Below are positions 33,706-43,210 of a stretch of DNA of 64,000 nucleotides, piece by piece. A program made the position numbers and the translations under genes. How positions within the stretch are numbered: the first letter of the stretch is position 1; every line of letters starts with the position of its first letter. Location: NCBI GenBank assembly GCA_027484725.1, contig JAIXSK010000014.1, positions 62,001 to 126,000 of the forward strand, in the 5' to 3' direction. Under the pieces are notes generated by a model. It was given only the letters and a program-made list of their open reading frames with translations, was not told where the DNA came from and ran no database searches. This DNA comes from Flavobacterium sp. GTDB taxonomy: Bacteria > Bacteroidota > Bacteroidia > Flavobacteriales > Flavobacteriaceae.

Positions 33706-35215
33706 TGAAATAAATTTTAAAAGTAGTTCCTTGACCCACAACACTGTGCACATCAATAGTTCCGCCCATAGCTTCTATTTGATTTTTGGTAATAAATAAC
33801 CCAATGCCTCGCGCGTCTTTGTGTTTGTGGAAGGTTTTATACATACCAAACAATTTTTCGCCGTGCTTTTCAAGGTTGATTCCCAGACCATTATCTTGAA
33901 TTTCCAGCACTTTTATCTTGTTTACCGATTTGAGTGAATAACTAATAATCGGCTGTCTTTCCGGATGTGCATATCGAATAGCATTCGAAGTAAAGTTAAG
34001 AAGAATACTCTCTAAATAGGCCGGATTGAATAAAATTGTTTCTGTTTTTTTGAGTTTATTTTGAATGACCACTTTATTTGATTTAATCTCTTCACCCAAA
34101 ACATCAAGTGTTTTTCCGAGAAAATCATTGAGATTGAGGTTTTCTTTTTTATGCGAAAGTTCTGATTGAATTTCAACCAATTCCTTCAAGTGTGTAATGG
34201 TTTGCGTGAGTGCTTTTGAAGAAGTTTTGAGGTGTTTGAAACTTTCTTCTACAAAAGTTTGATCACTCTCTTCATCTATGATGTTCAAAAGCATTTCAAT
34301 ATTACTAGAATGTGAACGCAAATTGTGTGAGACAATATGAGCAAAGTTGAGCAATCGGCTGTTTTGTTTGCCAATAATGCCCATGGTTTTGATCATATCA
34401 TCTTCTTTTTGTTTTTGAACTGAAATGTCTGTATGGGTACCAATAATGCGCAGCGGATTGTTCAAAGCGTCACGTTGAATGATTTTTCCACGACTCAAAA
34501 TCCATTTGTATTCACCAGATTTGGTCATAACGCGTTGGGCGTTTTCATAATAAGGTGTCAAGTTGTCAATGTGCGCTTGAATATCGGTAAGATATTTTTC
34601 TTTGTCCTCAGGATGAACGCGATCATCCCACAAGTTAATTGAATCGATTCGGTCGTGCTCATCAAACTCTAACATTTTCATTGATTGTGAAGAATAGAAA
34701 ACTCTGTTGCTTTTAACATCTAAATCCCAAATTCCCTCCGAAGAAGCTTGTAAGGCAAACTGGAAACGCTCTTCTGACAGCTTCAGTCTGGATTCTTGTT
34801 CTTTGTATAAAGTTACATCTGTTATTTTTCCGTAGAAGCCTACAACGCCAGTATCGTCTTCTTCTACCGAAGCATATCCTTGATACCATCGGAGTCCTTT
34901 TTCCGGAAGAACCACTCTAAAATCGTGTTTCCAAGGCAAAAGGGTTCTTTTAGCCACCTGAATAGAGGTCAAAAATCCGTGAAAATCTTCAGGATGAATG
35001 CGGCTTTTGAGTACTTTAAAACCCGTTTCGTGCTTTTCTTGCTGTGATAACTCAAAATAATTAATGGCAGATTTACTCAAAAATGGAAAAATCATGTTGC
35101 CAGCAACGTCCAGATAAAAGTGAAAAATCAAATCTGGAGATAACATAAGCAGTTTCTTATGCAAACTGTCTTTTAGTTCTAGATTTTTAAATTCAGAATA
35201 GTTGTAGGTTTTCAT
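33695..35215 (-). CDS. Soluble PAS-PAS hybrid-free sensor histidine kinase
   Basis: A 506-residue protein. ATG 35215 is chosen because the upstream TTG at 35227 lies inside a -7 box (TAAATTTG, 35232-35225). Two PAS/PAC modules occupy about residues 25-135 and 145-270 (each ends in a GTHTDIS- or YGKITDV-like PAC strand). The dimerisation helix has the phospho-acceptor His 297 in FAHIVSHNLRSHSSN. The ATPase domain has N-box LNFTSNAIRYAHP, G1 IQDNGLGI and G2 ARGIGLFITKNQIEAMGG. There is no transmembrane segment, so it senses a cytoplasmic signal through the PAS domains; no cofactor residue can be assigned. Confidence 0.9.
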   Translation of the reverse strand: MKTYNYSEFKNLELKDSLHKKLLMLSPDLIFHFYLDVAGNMIFPFLSKSAINYFELSQQEKHETGFKVLKSRIHPEDFHGFLTSIQVAKRTLLPWKHDFRVVLPEKGLRWYQGYASVEEDDTGVVGFYGKITDVTLYKEQESRLKLSEERFQFALQASSEGIWDLDVKSNRVFYSSQSMKMLEFDEHDRIDSINLWDDRVHPEDKEKYLTDIQAHIDNLTPYYENAQRVMTKSGEYKWILSRGKIIQRDALNNPLRIIGTHTDISVQKQKEDDMIKTMGIIGKQNSRLLNFAHIVSHNLRSHSSNIEMLLNIIDEESDQTFVEESFKHLKTSSKALTQTITHLKELVEIQSELSHKKENLNLNDFLGKTLDVLGEEIKSNKVVIQNKLKKTETILFNPAYLESILLNFTSNAIRYAHPERQPIISYSLKSVNKIKVLEIQDNGLGINLEKHGEKLFGMYKTFHKHKDARGIGLFITKNQIEAMGGTIDVHSVVGQGTTFKIYFNEQ

Positions 35216-35374
35216 AGAGGGATACAAATTTAGTTGGGGCCATTTTGTATGCTTATTTAGTTCGTTGGTTTAAAACAACGAGTCCAAACATAAATAAAAA
35301 AATCGATTAAAAGCCATTTTTACCGACAAAATACATTAAAAAAGTGTTTTTTAACATTTATTGTAGGTTTATAC

Positions 35375-36277
35375 TTATTTTTTGCCTCTCGGATGGTAGC
35401 GATGCACCATCTGTGTTAAATGTTTCCGATCTAAATGCACATAAACTTCGGTTGTAGTAATTGACTCGTGACCAAGCATCATTTGAATAGATCGTAAATC
35501 GGCTCCATTTTCAAGTAAATGAGTAGCAAAAGAATGTCTGAAGGTGTGCGGACTAATGGTTTTCTGAAGTTGAATCTTCTGAGCTAAATCGCGAATAATG
35601 GTAAAAATCATAGCTCTGGTTAATTTGGAGCCACGTCGATTCAGAAATAAAATATCCTCTGAACCTTTTTTGACGGTTAAATGCGAACGGATATGATGCT
35701 TATAAATTTCGATATATCGCTGGGTGGTGTTGGCCACCGGAACAAATCGCTGCTTATTGCCTTTTCCGGTCACTTTGACAAAACCTTCTTCAAAAAAAAG
35801 ATCCGAAATTCTAAGTTCAGTAAGTTCAGAAACACGTAATCCACACCCGTAAAGCGTCTCTAATATAGCCCTGTTGCGTTCTCCCTCTGGTTTGCTTAAA
35901 TCAATAGCTGAGATAAGTTGATCAATTTCGTCCATTGAAAGCGTGTCGGGTAATTTGCGACCAATTCGAGGAGCTTCAATCAAGGCTAACGGATCATCAG
36001 CTCGGTAATCTTCAAATATTAAGTAAGAAAAAAAACTCTTTAACCCTGAAATAATTCTCGCTTGTGATCGCGCATTGAGTTCTTTTGAAATGTGATATAT
36101 AAATTGCTGAAGTGTTTCAGGGGCAATTTGTATCGGAGAAATATCAATATTGTATTGATCTAAATAATGACAAAGCCTAAGAACATCAAATGTATAATTT
36201 TCTATGGTGTGCTCTGAAAGACCACGCTCAATCTTTAAATAGGAAGTATAACTTTTGATGTAAGTATTCCAATTCAT
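35375..36277 (-). CDS. xerD: Site-specific tyrosine recombinase XerD
   Basis: A 300-residue protein with an N-terminal SAM-like core-binding domain (SYLKIERGLSEHTIENYTFD) and a C-terminal catalytic domain. All six catalytic residues are present: R148 (GCGLRVSEL), K172 (VTGKGNKQR), H244 and R247 (SPHTFRHSFATH), H270 (LGHESI) and the nucleophile Y279 (TEVYVHLD). XerD resolves chromosome dimers at dif with XerC; in Bacteroidetes a single recombinase often acts alone. The LGHESITTTEVYVHLD ending is typical of XerD. It appears to be a chromosomal housekeeping copy: no mobile element, att site or integrase cargo is near. Confidence 0.93.
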   Translation of the reverse strand: MNWNTYIKSYTSYLKIERGLSEHTIENYTFDVLRLCHYLDQYNIDISPIQIAPETLQQFIYHISKELNARSQARIISGLKSFFSYLIFEDYRADDPLALIEAPRIGRKLPDTLSMDEIDQLISAIDLSKPEGERNRAILETLYGCGLRVSELTELRISDLFFEEGFVKVTGKGNKQRFVPVANTTQRYIEIYKHHIRSHLTVKKGSEDILFLNRRGSKLTRAMIFTIIRDLAQKIQLQKTISPHTFRHSFATHLLENGADLRSIQMMLGHESITTTEVYVHLDRKHLTQMVHRYHPRGKK

Positions 36278-36292
36278 CTAGGCAATATAAAT

Positions 36293-36319
36293 AAAAAAAG
36301 CCTCCCAAATGAGAGGCTT
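36293..36319 (-). terminator. Terminator after the first small OMP gene
   Basis: On the minus strand AAGCCTC pairs with GAGGCTT, followed by T7. It ends the 36341-36841 gene and lies just before xerD. Confidence 0.82.
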
Positions 36320-36340
36320 GATAACTTTTGAAATTGATTG

Positions 36341-36841
36341 TTAGAATTTATACCCAACACCAATTAAAAAATGGCTAACCTTAACATCACCGCTCAAACC
36401 AAGTGAATATCTTGGCTCTACAAAAAATTCGTCAGTAATGTTGTAAGAAGCTCCTAAATCAAGATTGAATCTTGTTTTGTCATTGTCTGTAGACTCTAAG
36501 CTGTAATACATTGAAGGACCAGCCATCAAATTAAAGCTTTCTGCAATTTCGTACTTAGCTAAAACAGGTATGCTCAAATAAGAGAATTTGATACCATCTT
36601 TTGAAGCAGTGTGATAATTTAAACCCGGCTGTAAGACCAACTTATCCATCAAGCCAAATTCAGCAAAACCACCTACAAAAAAACCTGTTGCAGAGACAGC
36701 GCTTGCTCCGTCAGCTTTGGCTGAAATCATGTCTAACCCTGCTTTTGCACCAAAAGCCATTGAGTCACTACCGCCTTTACTTTGCGCATTGGCAAAACCA
36801 AAAGCAAAAACTGCGAGAACTGATAAAATTACTTTTTTCAT
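36341..36841 (-). CDS. Small outer-membrane beta-barrel protein (PorT-like fold)
   Basis: A 166-residue protein. A signal peptide ends at FANAQ (about residue 20). The rest alternates hydrophobic and polar residues in about eight strands (for example MAFGAKAGLDMISA, LVLQPGLNYHT, FNLMAGPSMYYSLE) and ends in the aromatic VSHFLIGVGYKF, the usual outer-membrane assembly signal. It is of the general porin-like barrel class annotated as PorT-family or outer membrane beta-barrel protein. A specific function is not known. It has its own terminator. Confidence 0.85.
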   Translation of the reverse strand: MKKVILSVLAVFAFGFANAQSKGGSDSMAFGAKAGLDMISAKADGASAVSATGFFVGGFAEFGLMDKLVLQPGLNYHTASKDGIKFSYLSIPVLAKYEIAESFNLMAGPSMYYSLESTDNDKTRFNLDLGASYNITDEFFVEPRYSLGLSGDVKVSHFLIGVGYKF

Positions 36842-36936
36842 GTTACTGTTATTGTTTAATATTAATAAACTAATTTAACATTTATAGACAACAAGAAGTA
36901 CCAGAAAAACAAAGAGTTTTGAACAAATTTATAAAC

Positions 36937-36963
36937 TAAAAAACCTCTCCAATGGAGAGGTTT
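36937..36963 (-). terminator. Terminator after the second small OMP gene
   Basis: AAACCTCTCC-AAT-GGAGAGGTTT is a 10-bp perfect stem with a 3-nt loop, followed on the minus strand by a T run. Confidence 0.88.
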
Positions 36964-36989
36964 TTACATATTGTATCTTGTTCAGATAA

Positions 36990-37637
36990 TTAGAACTGCC
37001 AACCAATTCTGAAAGAAGGAGTGATTGAAGGAGCCAACTCAATTTTAGTTACATTGTCAGCATCTTCACCAGCTTTTGAGCTAGTAACAGCTAAACCGTA
37101 AGAAATCTCAGCTCCAAGATAGATTTTTGGCATGATGTAGTAATCAAAACCTGTAAACAAGTTAGCACCTACACCGATTTTAGTTGATTTGTCATCTAAA
37201 ATAGCACCAGTATTATCTTTAGCATTTTGGCTAACGTAAGCCAAAGTACCTTCATAACCCCAGTAAGTTGACAATCTTTCAGCACCAGCCATGTGATTTT
37301 CAACACCTACTGAAGCTGCTACAGTAAATTCAGCTGCAGCATTGTCTCCATTAACATTTTTCTCACCAGAACTAACAACGTTCAAGTTACCAGCAAATCT
37401 TAATGCATTTTTGTCTGAGCTAAATTTTCTGGCTTTAACACCCAAAATTCCCCAGCTAGATGAACCAACATTTGACAAAGAGAAGATCCCTTTTCCAGTG
37501 ATGTCTGGTGTCATAGTAGCTTCCATGATCCAAGTTCCAGCAGCTGGCTTGTTGAAAGTACCTGCATCGGTTTTGATCTGAGCGCTAGCAATTCCGAAAG
37601 CGAAAAGTGCTACAGTTGATAAAATAATTTTTTTCAT
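36990..37637 (-). CDS. Outer-membrane beta-barrel protein
   Basis: A 215-residue protein. The signal peptide (ILSTVALFAFGIASAQ) is very like that of its downstream neighbour. Mature strands such as WGILGVKARKFSSD, LGAEISYGLAVTSS and a C-terminal ITPSFRIGWQF indicate a barrel with a terminal aromatic. The sequence is low in charge and the codons are strongly biased, suggesting high expression. A minus-strand -7 box (TATATTTG, 37672-37665) lies 28 nt upstream. The two adjacent OMP genes each have a terminator, so they are separate units. I cannot name a substrate or family more precisely. Confidence 0.83.
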   Translation of the reverse strand: MKKIILSTVALFAFGIASAQIKTDAGTFNKPAAGTWIMEATMTPDITGKGIFSLSNVGSSSWGILGVKARKFSSDKNALRFAGNLNVVSSGEKNVNGDNAAAEFTVAASVGVENHMAGAERLSTYWGYEGTLAYVSQNAKDNTGAILDDKSTKIGVGANLFTGFDYYIMPKIYLGAEISYGLAVTSSKAGEDADNVTKIELAPSITPSFRIGWQF

Positions 37638-38106
37638 GTTCAGTTTTGTTTAAAATTAACAGTGCAAATATAGAATAAATTGTTAACAAAAAAATTTTTA
37701 AGAGACTTTTTCGCTTGCAAGCCCTTTGTTTATAACAAAACAGCTTGTTAATCAGCCATCTACCCATCGCAAAAGTTTAAAAATAGTTTGACTTAAAGTT
37801 GTACAACCAAAATTTCATTAAAAACACGAAAGAACCAATATTCACCGAGGCTCTAGATGCATTTAACACATTTTAAAATGCATAGCTTCTCAAACACATT
37901 TTTAGGTAGTTTTAGACACTTCATCACAGCCACAGCATATGAATAGATAACTTTCAGAGTTTTCAACTTTTTTATCAACACCCTTGCTTACATATTGTTA
38001 ACAACTGAATTTTAATCCTTTTAAAAGACAAAAAACAAGTTTCAATTTTGTTTCGTATAATATACTTCATGCTTTTTTTATTAATTTGTGTCACAAACTA
38101 TCATCT
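37638..38106. other. AT-rich 469-bp intergenic region, no gene recognised
   Basis: It separates the divergent OMP and aroQ genes. I find no convincing ORF or RNA. It contains an inverted repeat ATGCATTT (37857-37864) / AAATGCAT (37876-37883), and further along TTTTCAACT, TTATCAACA and TTGTTAACAA, which loosely resemble DnaA boxes. The aroQ promoter must lie in the last ~60 nt but no clean TAnnTTTG was seen. Confidence 0.5.
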
Positions 38107-38532
38107 ATGAAAATCATTATCATCAATGGCCCTAACCTTAATTTATTAGGTCATCGTGAACCGGAAACCTACGGGTATGAGTCATTTGAATCATATTTTG
38201 AAAAGTTAGAAAAGAAATTTTCAAACATTGATTTATTTTATTTTCAGAGCAATATTGAAGGTGAAATTATCCACAAAATCCAAGAAGTTGGTTTTGATTA
38301 TGATGGCATCATACTCAACGCTGCTGCTTACACACATACATCTGTGGGAATTGGCGATGCAGTAAAAGCCATCCAAACACCGGTAATTGAAGTTCATATT
38401 TCAAATACATATGCCCGAGAACAATTTAGACATCAATCATTTATTGCCCCCAATGCTCGAGGAATCATTATTGGCTTTGGCCTTGAAAGCTATCGTTTAG
38501 CCATTCAATCGTTTATTCATTCAATCAAATGA
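38107..38532 (+). CDS. aroQ: 3-dehydroquinate dehydratase, type II
   Basis: A 141-residue protein; ATG 38107 gives the family start MKIIIINGPNLNLLGHREPETYG, with the catalytic Tyr in the flexible lid (PETYGYESF). The other site residues are in IILNAAAYTHTSVGI and PVIEVHISNTYAREQFRHQS (catalytic His and the Arg that binds the substrate carboxylate). The dodecameric enzyme dehydrates 3-dehydroquinate to 3-dehydroshikimate in the shikimate pathway. Other shikimate genes are not adjacent. Its stop overlaps the start of the DUF5686 gene (ATGA), so they are coupled. Confidence 0.95.
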   Translation: MKIIIINGPNLNLLGHREPETYGYESFESYFEKLEKKFSNIDLFYFQSNIEGEIIHKIQEVGFDYDGIILNAAAYTHTSVGIGDAVKAIQTPVIEVHISNTYAREQFRHQSFIAPNARGIIIGFGLESYRLAIQSFIHSIK

Positions 38533-41003
38533 GAAAAATTACCTGCCTCCTATTTATATTTATTACTCTAGTCGGTTATGCCCAAATCAGCGGAAGAGTT
38601 ACCGACCAAAATGGGCAGCCACTCCCAGCCGTATCAATACATATAGAAAACACCTATGCGGGAACCATTACCAATGAAAATGGCGAATATCAACTCAAAG
38701 CACCAAAACAAGGGAAATTCTTGATTGTTTATCAATATCTTGGCTACAAAACCAAAAAAGTAAAACAACTTATTGAAAAAATTGAGAAAAAAGTTGATGT
38801 GGTTCTTGAAGAAGAAAATATTGTACTTAGTACTATCGTGATTGACCCAAAAAATAATCCTGCAAACGAAATCATTCGTGCTGCCATTAAAAACAAAAAA
38901 GGCAACTCAGATGGAATAAAAGCATTCAATGCCGATTTCTATTCGCGTGGAATATTCAGAATCAAAGATGCTCCAAAAAAAATTCTAGGAAAAAAGTTTG
39001 ATTCATTTGACGAAATATTAGACTCGACCCGAAGTGGTGTTTTATATTTATCTGAAACTGTTTCAAAAATCTCATATAAAAAACCTGATAAACTCAAAGA
39101 AAACATCATCGCCTCGAAAGTCAGCGGAAAAGATAACGGCTTTAGTTTTAATAGCGCAGCTTCGGCCAATTTTGATTTTTACGACAATTATGTTGAATTG
39201 GGTACAAAAGCCATTTCCCCTTTGGCAGACAATGCATTTAACTATTATAAATATAAAATAGAAGGGACATTTATTGAAAATGACCAACAAATAAACAAAA
39301 TAAAAGTTACACCCAAACGCAATGCAGAACCCGTATTTGAAGGCTACCTATATATAGTAGAAGATTCATGGGCTGTTTACGCTTGTGAATTAACCACCAA
39401 CGGCAAACAAATTCAAATGCCGATGATTAATTCTATGACCATCCAGCAGAATTTTAGCTACAACCAAAACAATAAAATTTGGTCCAAAAACACCCAAACG
39501 CTTGATTTTTCTGCGGGTTTCATGGGCATCAACCTCAACGGACGATTTACTTATGTTTACACCAACTATGAATTTGAGCCCAAGTTCAATCGCAAAACTT
39601 TTGCAGGTCCGGTCTTGAGCTTTTCTGCCGAATCCAACAAAAAAGACGATGCTTATTGGAACCAATTTCGTCCGGTGCCGCTTACTACTGAAGAAACGAA
39701 CGACTATTTAAAAAAAGATGCATTGCAAACCAAAAAGAAATCAAAGGTGTATTTAGATTCAATTGATTCTAAAAGAAATCAATTTAAAATAGGTGATATA
39801 ATTGGCGGTTATCAGTATAAAAACTCTTTTAAAAATTGGCGGATTGAATATGAAGGTTTGATCAAAGGCGTGAGTTTTAATACGGTACAAGGTTGGGATT
39901 TTTCAACGAGTTTGGGATTTTCTAAAAGCAATCCGGACAAACGAACCCGATCTGACATCAAAGCACAAATGGATTATGGTTTGGCCGAACAAAAATTCAG
40001 AGGATTTCTTAACTATTACAACAAATTTGACAATTTGCACCACAGCGAAATAATATTTTGTGGGGGTAGACAAGCTTTACAATTCAATGGCAATAATCCC
40101 ATCAACAAATTTATTAATACGTTCAGCACCCTGTTTTTTGAAGATAATTACATGAAGTTGTACGAGTCTAATTTTGTTGGTGGAATTTTCAACCGCGAAT
40201 GGTTCAATGGCTTTTGGCTCAAAACTGAGTTGTATTATTCCGAACGAAAACCCTTGTATAACCATACCGATTACGCAACGGTTAATGTAGACGATAAAAC
40301 GTATACCTCAAACAATCCGCTGGCGCCGGATTTAGAAAATTCAGCGGCCATTGTTAAACACAATTTAGTCAAGGCAAGATTCGGAGCCAAATGCAACTTT
40401 GGCCAAGAATACTGGTTGCGCCCGGACGGAAAATACAATTTGCCAAACGATAAATATCCAACCCTGCAAATGAACTTTGAAAAGGGTTTTGCGGGCAATG
40501 AAAATATCTACAACTACGATCACCTGAGCACACAAATTACCTATAACCGAACCCTGGGCAACAAAGGAAACCTATCTATGCGCGCCAATGCCGGAAAATT
40601 CTATCACGCCCAAAACATCTCATTTGTAGATTATAAACATTTCAATGGCAATCGTACTTATGTCGGTACCGAAGATCAATACCTGAACCGATTCAATTTG
40701 TTACCTTATTATATTGCCAGTACCAACGATGCCTATTTTGAATTTCATGCCGAGCACAGTGACAATGGTTATATCACCAACAAGCTTCCGCTGATTAATT
40801 TGCTGCATTCAACTTTGGTTGTGGGCTATCACAATTTGTCTATTCCGAAACGCAGTCCTTACCACGAGTATACCGTTGGGCTAGATCAGTTGGGTTTTGG
40901 TAAATTTAAAATCTTTCGCTTAGATTATATTCACTCGTATCAAAGCGGTCATCAAGAAGATGGCGTAATATTCGGGCTAAAAATTCTGGATGCTTTTAAT
41001 TAA
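38529..41003 (+). CDS. DUF5686 family protein with carboxypeptidase-regulatory-like domain
   Basis: An 824-residue protein. A signal peptide ends at VGYAQ; residues about 19-100 are a carboxypeptidase-regulatory-like beta-sandwich (ISGRVTDQNGQPLPAVSIHI, then KQGKFLIVYQYLGYKTKK). The remaining ~700 residues are the DUF5686 region, with strands and aromatic residues that suggest an outer-membrane barrel (for example GNLSMRANAGKFYH and a C-terminal FRLDYIHSYQSG). Function of the family is unknown; many members look like receptors without a TonB plug. It starts inside the aroQ stop and ends in a shared TTAA with the convergent transporter gene. Confidence 0.87.
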   Translation: MRKITCLLFIFITLVGYAQISGRVTDQNGQPLPAVSIHIENTYAGTITNENGEYQLKAPKQGKFLIVYQYLGYKTKKVKQLIEKIEKKVDVVLEEENIVLSTIVIDPKNNPANEIIRAAIKNKKGNSDGIKAFNADFYSRGIFRIKDAPKKILGKKFDSFDEILDSTRSGVLYLSETVSKISYKKPDKLKENIIASKVSGKDNGFSFNSAASANFDFYDNYVELGTKAISPLADNAFNYYKYKIEGTFIENDQQINKIKVTPKRNAEPVFEGYLYIVEDSWAVYACELTTNGKQIQMPMINSMTIQQNFSYNQNNKIWSKNTQTLDFSAGFMGINLNGRFTYVYTNYEFEPKFNRKTFAGPVLSFSAESNKKDDAYWNQFRPVPLTTEETNDYLKKDALQTKKKSKVYLDSIDSKRNQFKIGDIIGGYQYKNSFKNWRIEYEGLIKGVSFNTVQGWDFSTSLGFSKSNPDKRTRSDIKAQMDYGLAEQKFRGFLNYYNKFDNLHHSEIIFCGGRQALQFNGNNPINKFINTFSTLFFEDNYMKLYESNFVGGIFNREWFNGFWLKTELYYSERKPLYNHTDYATVNVDDKTYTSNNPLAPDLENSAAIVKHNLVKARFGAKCNFGQEYWLRPDGKYNLPNDKYPTLQMNFEKGFAGNENIYNYDHLSTQITYNRTLGNKGNLSMRANAGKFYHAQNISFVDYKHFNGNRTYVGTEDQYLNRFNLLPYYIASTNDAYFEFHAEHSDNGYITNKLPLINLLHSTLVVGYHNLSIPKRSPYHEYTVGLDQLGFGKFKIFRLDYIHSYQSGHQEDGVIFGLKILDAFN

Positions 41004-41872
41004 CCTTCGTGCGGTTCAATGTGAATGAGCACATGTCCCAACTGTGGAATTTGTTGCCGCAAAGTATCTTTGAGTAAGTGTGCAATATCATGGCCTTCTT
41101 TGACCGATATATGTGCGTTGACCACAGCGTGCAAATCAACATGATATTTCATACCTGCTTTTCGGATGAAGCATTTTTCGGTATCCATTACCCCTTCAAC
41201 CGTTAATGAAACGCGACGTATTTCGTCAATTAAATCATCATACACATGCTCGTCCATAATCTCACCCAAAGCCGGACGGAAAATCAAATAGCTGTTGTAC
41301 ATGATAAAACCCGAAGCAAACAAAGCTGCCCAATCATCGGCGGCTTCATAACCAGGGCCTAAAAAAAGGGCCATTGAAATTCCTATAAAAGCAGCTACAG
41401 ATGTAATGGCATCGCTGCGGTGGTGCCAAGCATCGGCTTCAAGTGCAGAACTGTTGGTTTCTTTGCTGCGTTTGAGCACCAATCGATAAGAGTATTCTTT
41501 CCAGATGATGATGATGCCCAAAATAACCAAGGTCCATTTTTCAGGAAGACGGTGCGGGGTTTGAATATTAATGATGCTTTCATAGGCAATCACCGTAGCA
41601 GTGGTAATCAAAAAAACCACCACCAAAAAAGTAATGAGCGGTTCTGCTCTTCCGTGTCCGTAGGGATGGTTGTCGTCTGCAGGTTTGTTGGCGTATTTGA
41701 TTCCGAACAAAACCAACAAGGATGAAAAAACATCGGTTGTTGATTCTAAAGCATCGGCAATAAGTGCATATGAGTTTCCGAGAAAACCAGCCAAACCTTT
41801 GACTATTGCTAAAGCCAAGTTTCCAAATATGCTGAAATACGTGGCTTTAACTGCGGTTTGCTCGTGATTCAT
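41000..41872 (-). CDS. Cation diffusion facilitator (CDF) metal efflux transporter
   Basis: A 290-residue protein with six predicted membrane helices in about 13-205. The zinc-site Asp/His patterns of the family are visible: HYGHGRAEPL-type motif seen as HPYGHGRAEPL, and ALEADAWHHRSDA, which carries the HxxxD of TM5. A C-terminal cytoplasmic domain (AGMKYHVDLHAVVNAHISV) follows. CDF proteins export Zn2+, Fe2+, Co2+ or Mn2+ in exchange for protons; the metal cannot be told with certainty from sequence alone. It lies 8 nt downstream of murA on the same strand. The reverse-strand stop shares TTAA with the DUF5686 gene. Confidence 0.9.
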   Translation of the reverse strand: MNHEQTAVKATYFSIFGNLALAIVKGLAGFLGNSYALIADALESTTDVFSSLLVLFGIKYANKPADDNHPYGHGRAEPLITFLVVVFLITTATVIAYESIINIQTPHRLPEKWTLVILGIIIIWKEYSYRLVLKRSKETNSSALEADAWHHRSDAITSVAAFIGISMALFLGPGYEAADDWAALFASGFIMYNSYLIFRPALGEIMDEHVYDDLIDEIRRVSLTVEGVMDTEKCFIRKAGMKYHVDLHAVVNAHISVKEGHDIAHLLKDTLRQQIPQLGHVLIHIEPHEG

Positions 41873-41880
41873 AGTTACAA

Positions 41881-43188
41881 TTATACGCGAACAATGTTGG
41901 CGCCGAGTGCTCTGAGTCGTTCATCAATGCGTTCGTAACCGCGGTCAATTTGTTCGATGTTTTGAATGGTGCTCGTTCCTTTGGCAGAAAGTGCTGCAAT
42001 GAGCAACGAGATACCAGCACGAATATCTGGTGAGGACATGGTAGTAGCTTTGAGTTGCGATTTAAAATCGTGCCCCATCACTACCGCACGGTGCGGATCG
42101 CACAACATGATTTTTGCGCCCATATCAATGAGTTTGTCTACAAAGAACAAGCGACTTTCAAACATTTTTTGATGAATGAGTACATCGCCATTGGCCTGAG
42201 TAGCCACTACCAAAACAATACTCAATAAATCTGGCGTAAAGCCCGGCCAAGGGGCATCGGCAATGGTTAAAATTGAACCGTCAATATCAGTTTTGATTTG
42301 ATAAGTTTCATGGGTTGGAATGAATATGTCATCTCCGCGACGCTCTATGGTTATACCTAGTTTTCTGAACACGCTCGGAATCACACCTAAGTTATCCCAG
42401 CTAACGTCTTTAATGGTAATCTCACTACGGGTCATGGCGGCGAGTCCGATCCAACTGCCAATTTCAATCATATCAGGCAAAATGGTATGCGTACATCCGC
42501 CCAATGATGCAACGCCTTCAATAGTGAGTAAATTAGAACCCACCCCGTGAATTTTGGCGCCCATTGAGTTGAGCATTTTACACAATTGTTGCAAATATGG
42601 TTCGCAAGCTGCGTTGTAAATGGTGGTGGTTCCTTTAGCCAAAACCGCTGCCATCACCACGTTAGCAGTTCCGGTAACCGATGCTTCATCGAGCAACATA
42701 TAAGCTCCGGTTAGTCCGTCAGGCGCTTCAACACCATAAAAGTGATCTTCGCGATTGTACCGGAATTTAGCGCCTAAATTGATAAATCCTTCAAAATGGG
42801 TATCTAAACGACGACGACCAATTTTATCACCGCCCGGTTTTGGGATATAGCCTTTTCCGTAGCGAGCCAAAAGCGGCCCAACAATCATAATCGAACCACG
42901 TAGTGAACCGCCTTCTTTTTTAAAAGCCTCGGTTTCAAGATAACCTACATTAACTTCGTCTGACTGAAACGTAATGGAACCTTGCCCATTGCGCTGAATT
43001 TTTACACCCAAATTACCTAGTAAAGTAATGAGTTTGTTGACATCAATGATGTCGGGTATATTGTTGATGGTTACTTTTTCGGGAGTCAACAAAACGGCAC
43101 ACAATATTTGCAATGCTTCGTTTTTAGCACCTTGCGGTTTTACTTCTCCTTTGAGACGAATGCCTCCTTCAATTTTAAATGTTCCCAT
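41881..43188 (-). CDS. murA: UDP-N-acetylglucosamine 1-carboxyvinyltransferase
   Basis: A 435-residue protein. It catalyses the first committed step of peptidoglycan synthesis, transfer of enolpyruvate from PEP to UDP-GlcNAc, in the cytoplasm. The sequence has the family start with K22 N23 (QGAKNEAL) and the closing segment ALSAKGTSTIQNIEQIDRGY. The mobile loop reads PKPGGDKIGRRRLDTH: at the position of the catalytic Cys (C115 in E. coli, PGGCxIG) there is Asp 121. Cys-to-Asp enzymes are active but insensitive to fosfomycin. It is the last member of a run with the DUF493 and DUF4290 genes, followed by the CDF transporter gene. Confidence 0.96.
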   Translation of the reverse strand: MGTFKIEGGIRLKGEVKPQGAKNEALQILCAVLLTPEKVTINNIPDIIDVNKLITLLGNLGVKIQRNGQGSITFQSDEVNVGYLETEAFKKEGGSLRGSIMIVGPLLARYGKGYIPKPGGDKIGRRRLDTHFEGFINLGAKFRYNREDHFYGVEAPDGLTGAYMLLDEASVTGTANVVMAAVLAKGTTTIYNAACEPYLQQLCKMLNSMGAKIHGVGSNLLTIEGVASLGGCTHTILPDMIEIGSWIGLAAMTRSEITIKDVSWDNLGVIPSVFRKLGITIERRGDDIFIPTHETYQIKTDIDGSILTIADAPWPGFTPDLLSIVLVVATQANGDVLIHQKMFESRLFFVDKLIDMGAKIMLCDPHRAVVMGHDFKSQLKATTMSSPDIRAGISLLIAALSAKGTSTIQNIEQIDRGYERIDERLRALGANIVRV

Positions 43189-43210
43189 AAATCAATTCCT
43201 TTTCCTGACT

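Noticed and set aside
35375..36277. XerD as a sign of an integrated element
   Set aside because: The recombinase matches the housekeeping XerD pattern. There is no att duplication, phage gene or composition shift near it.
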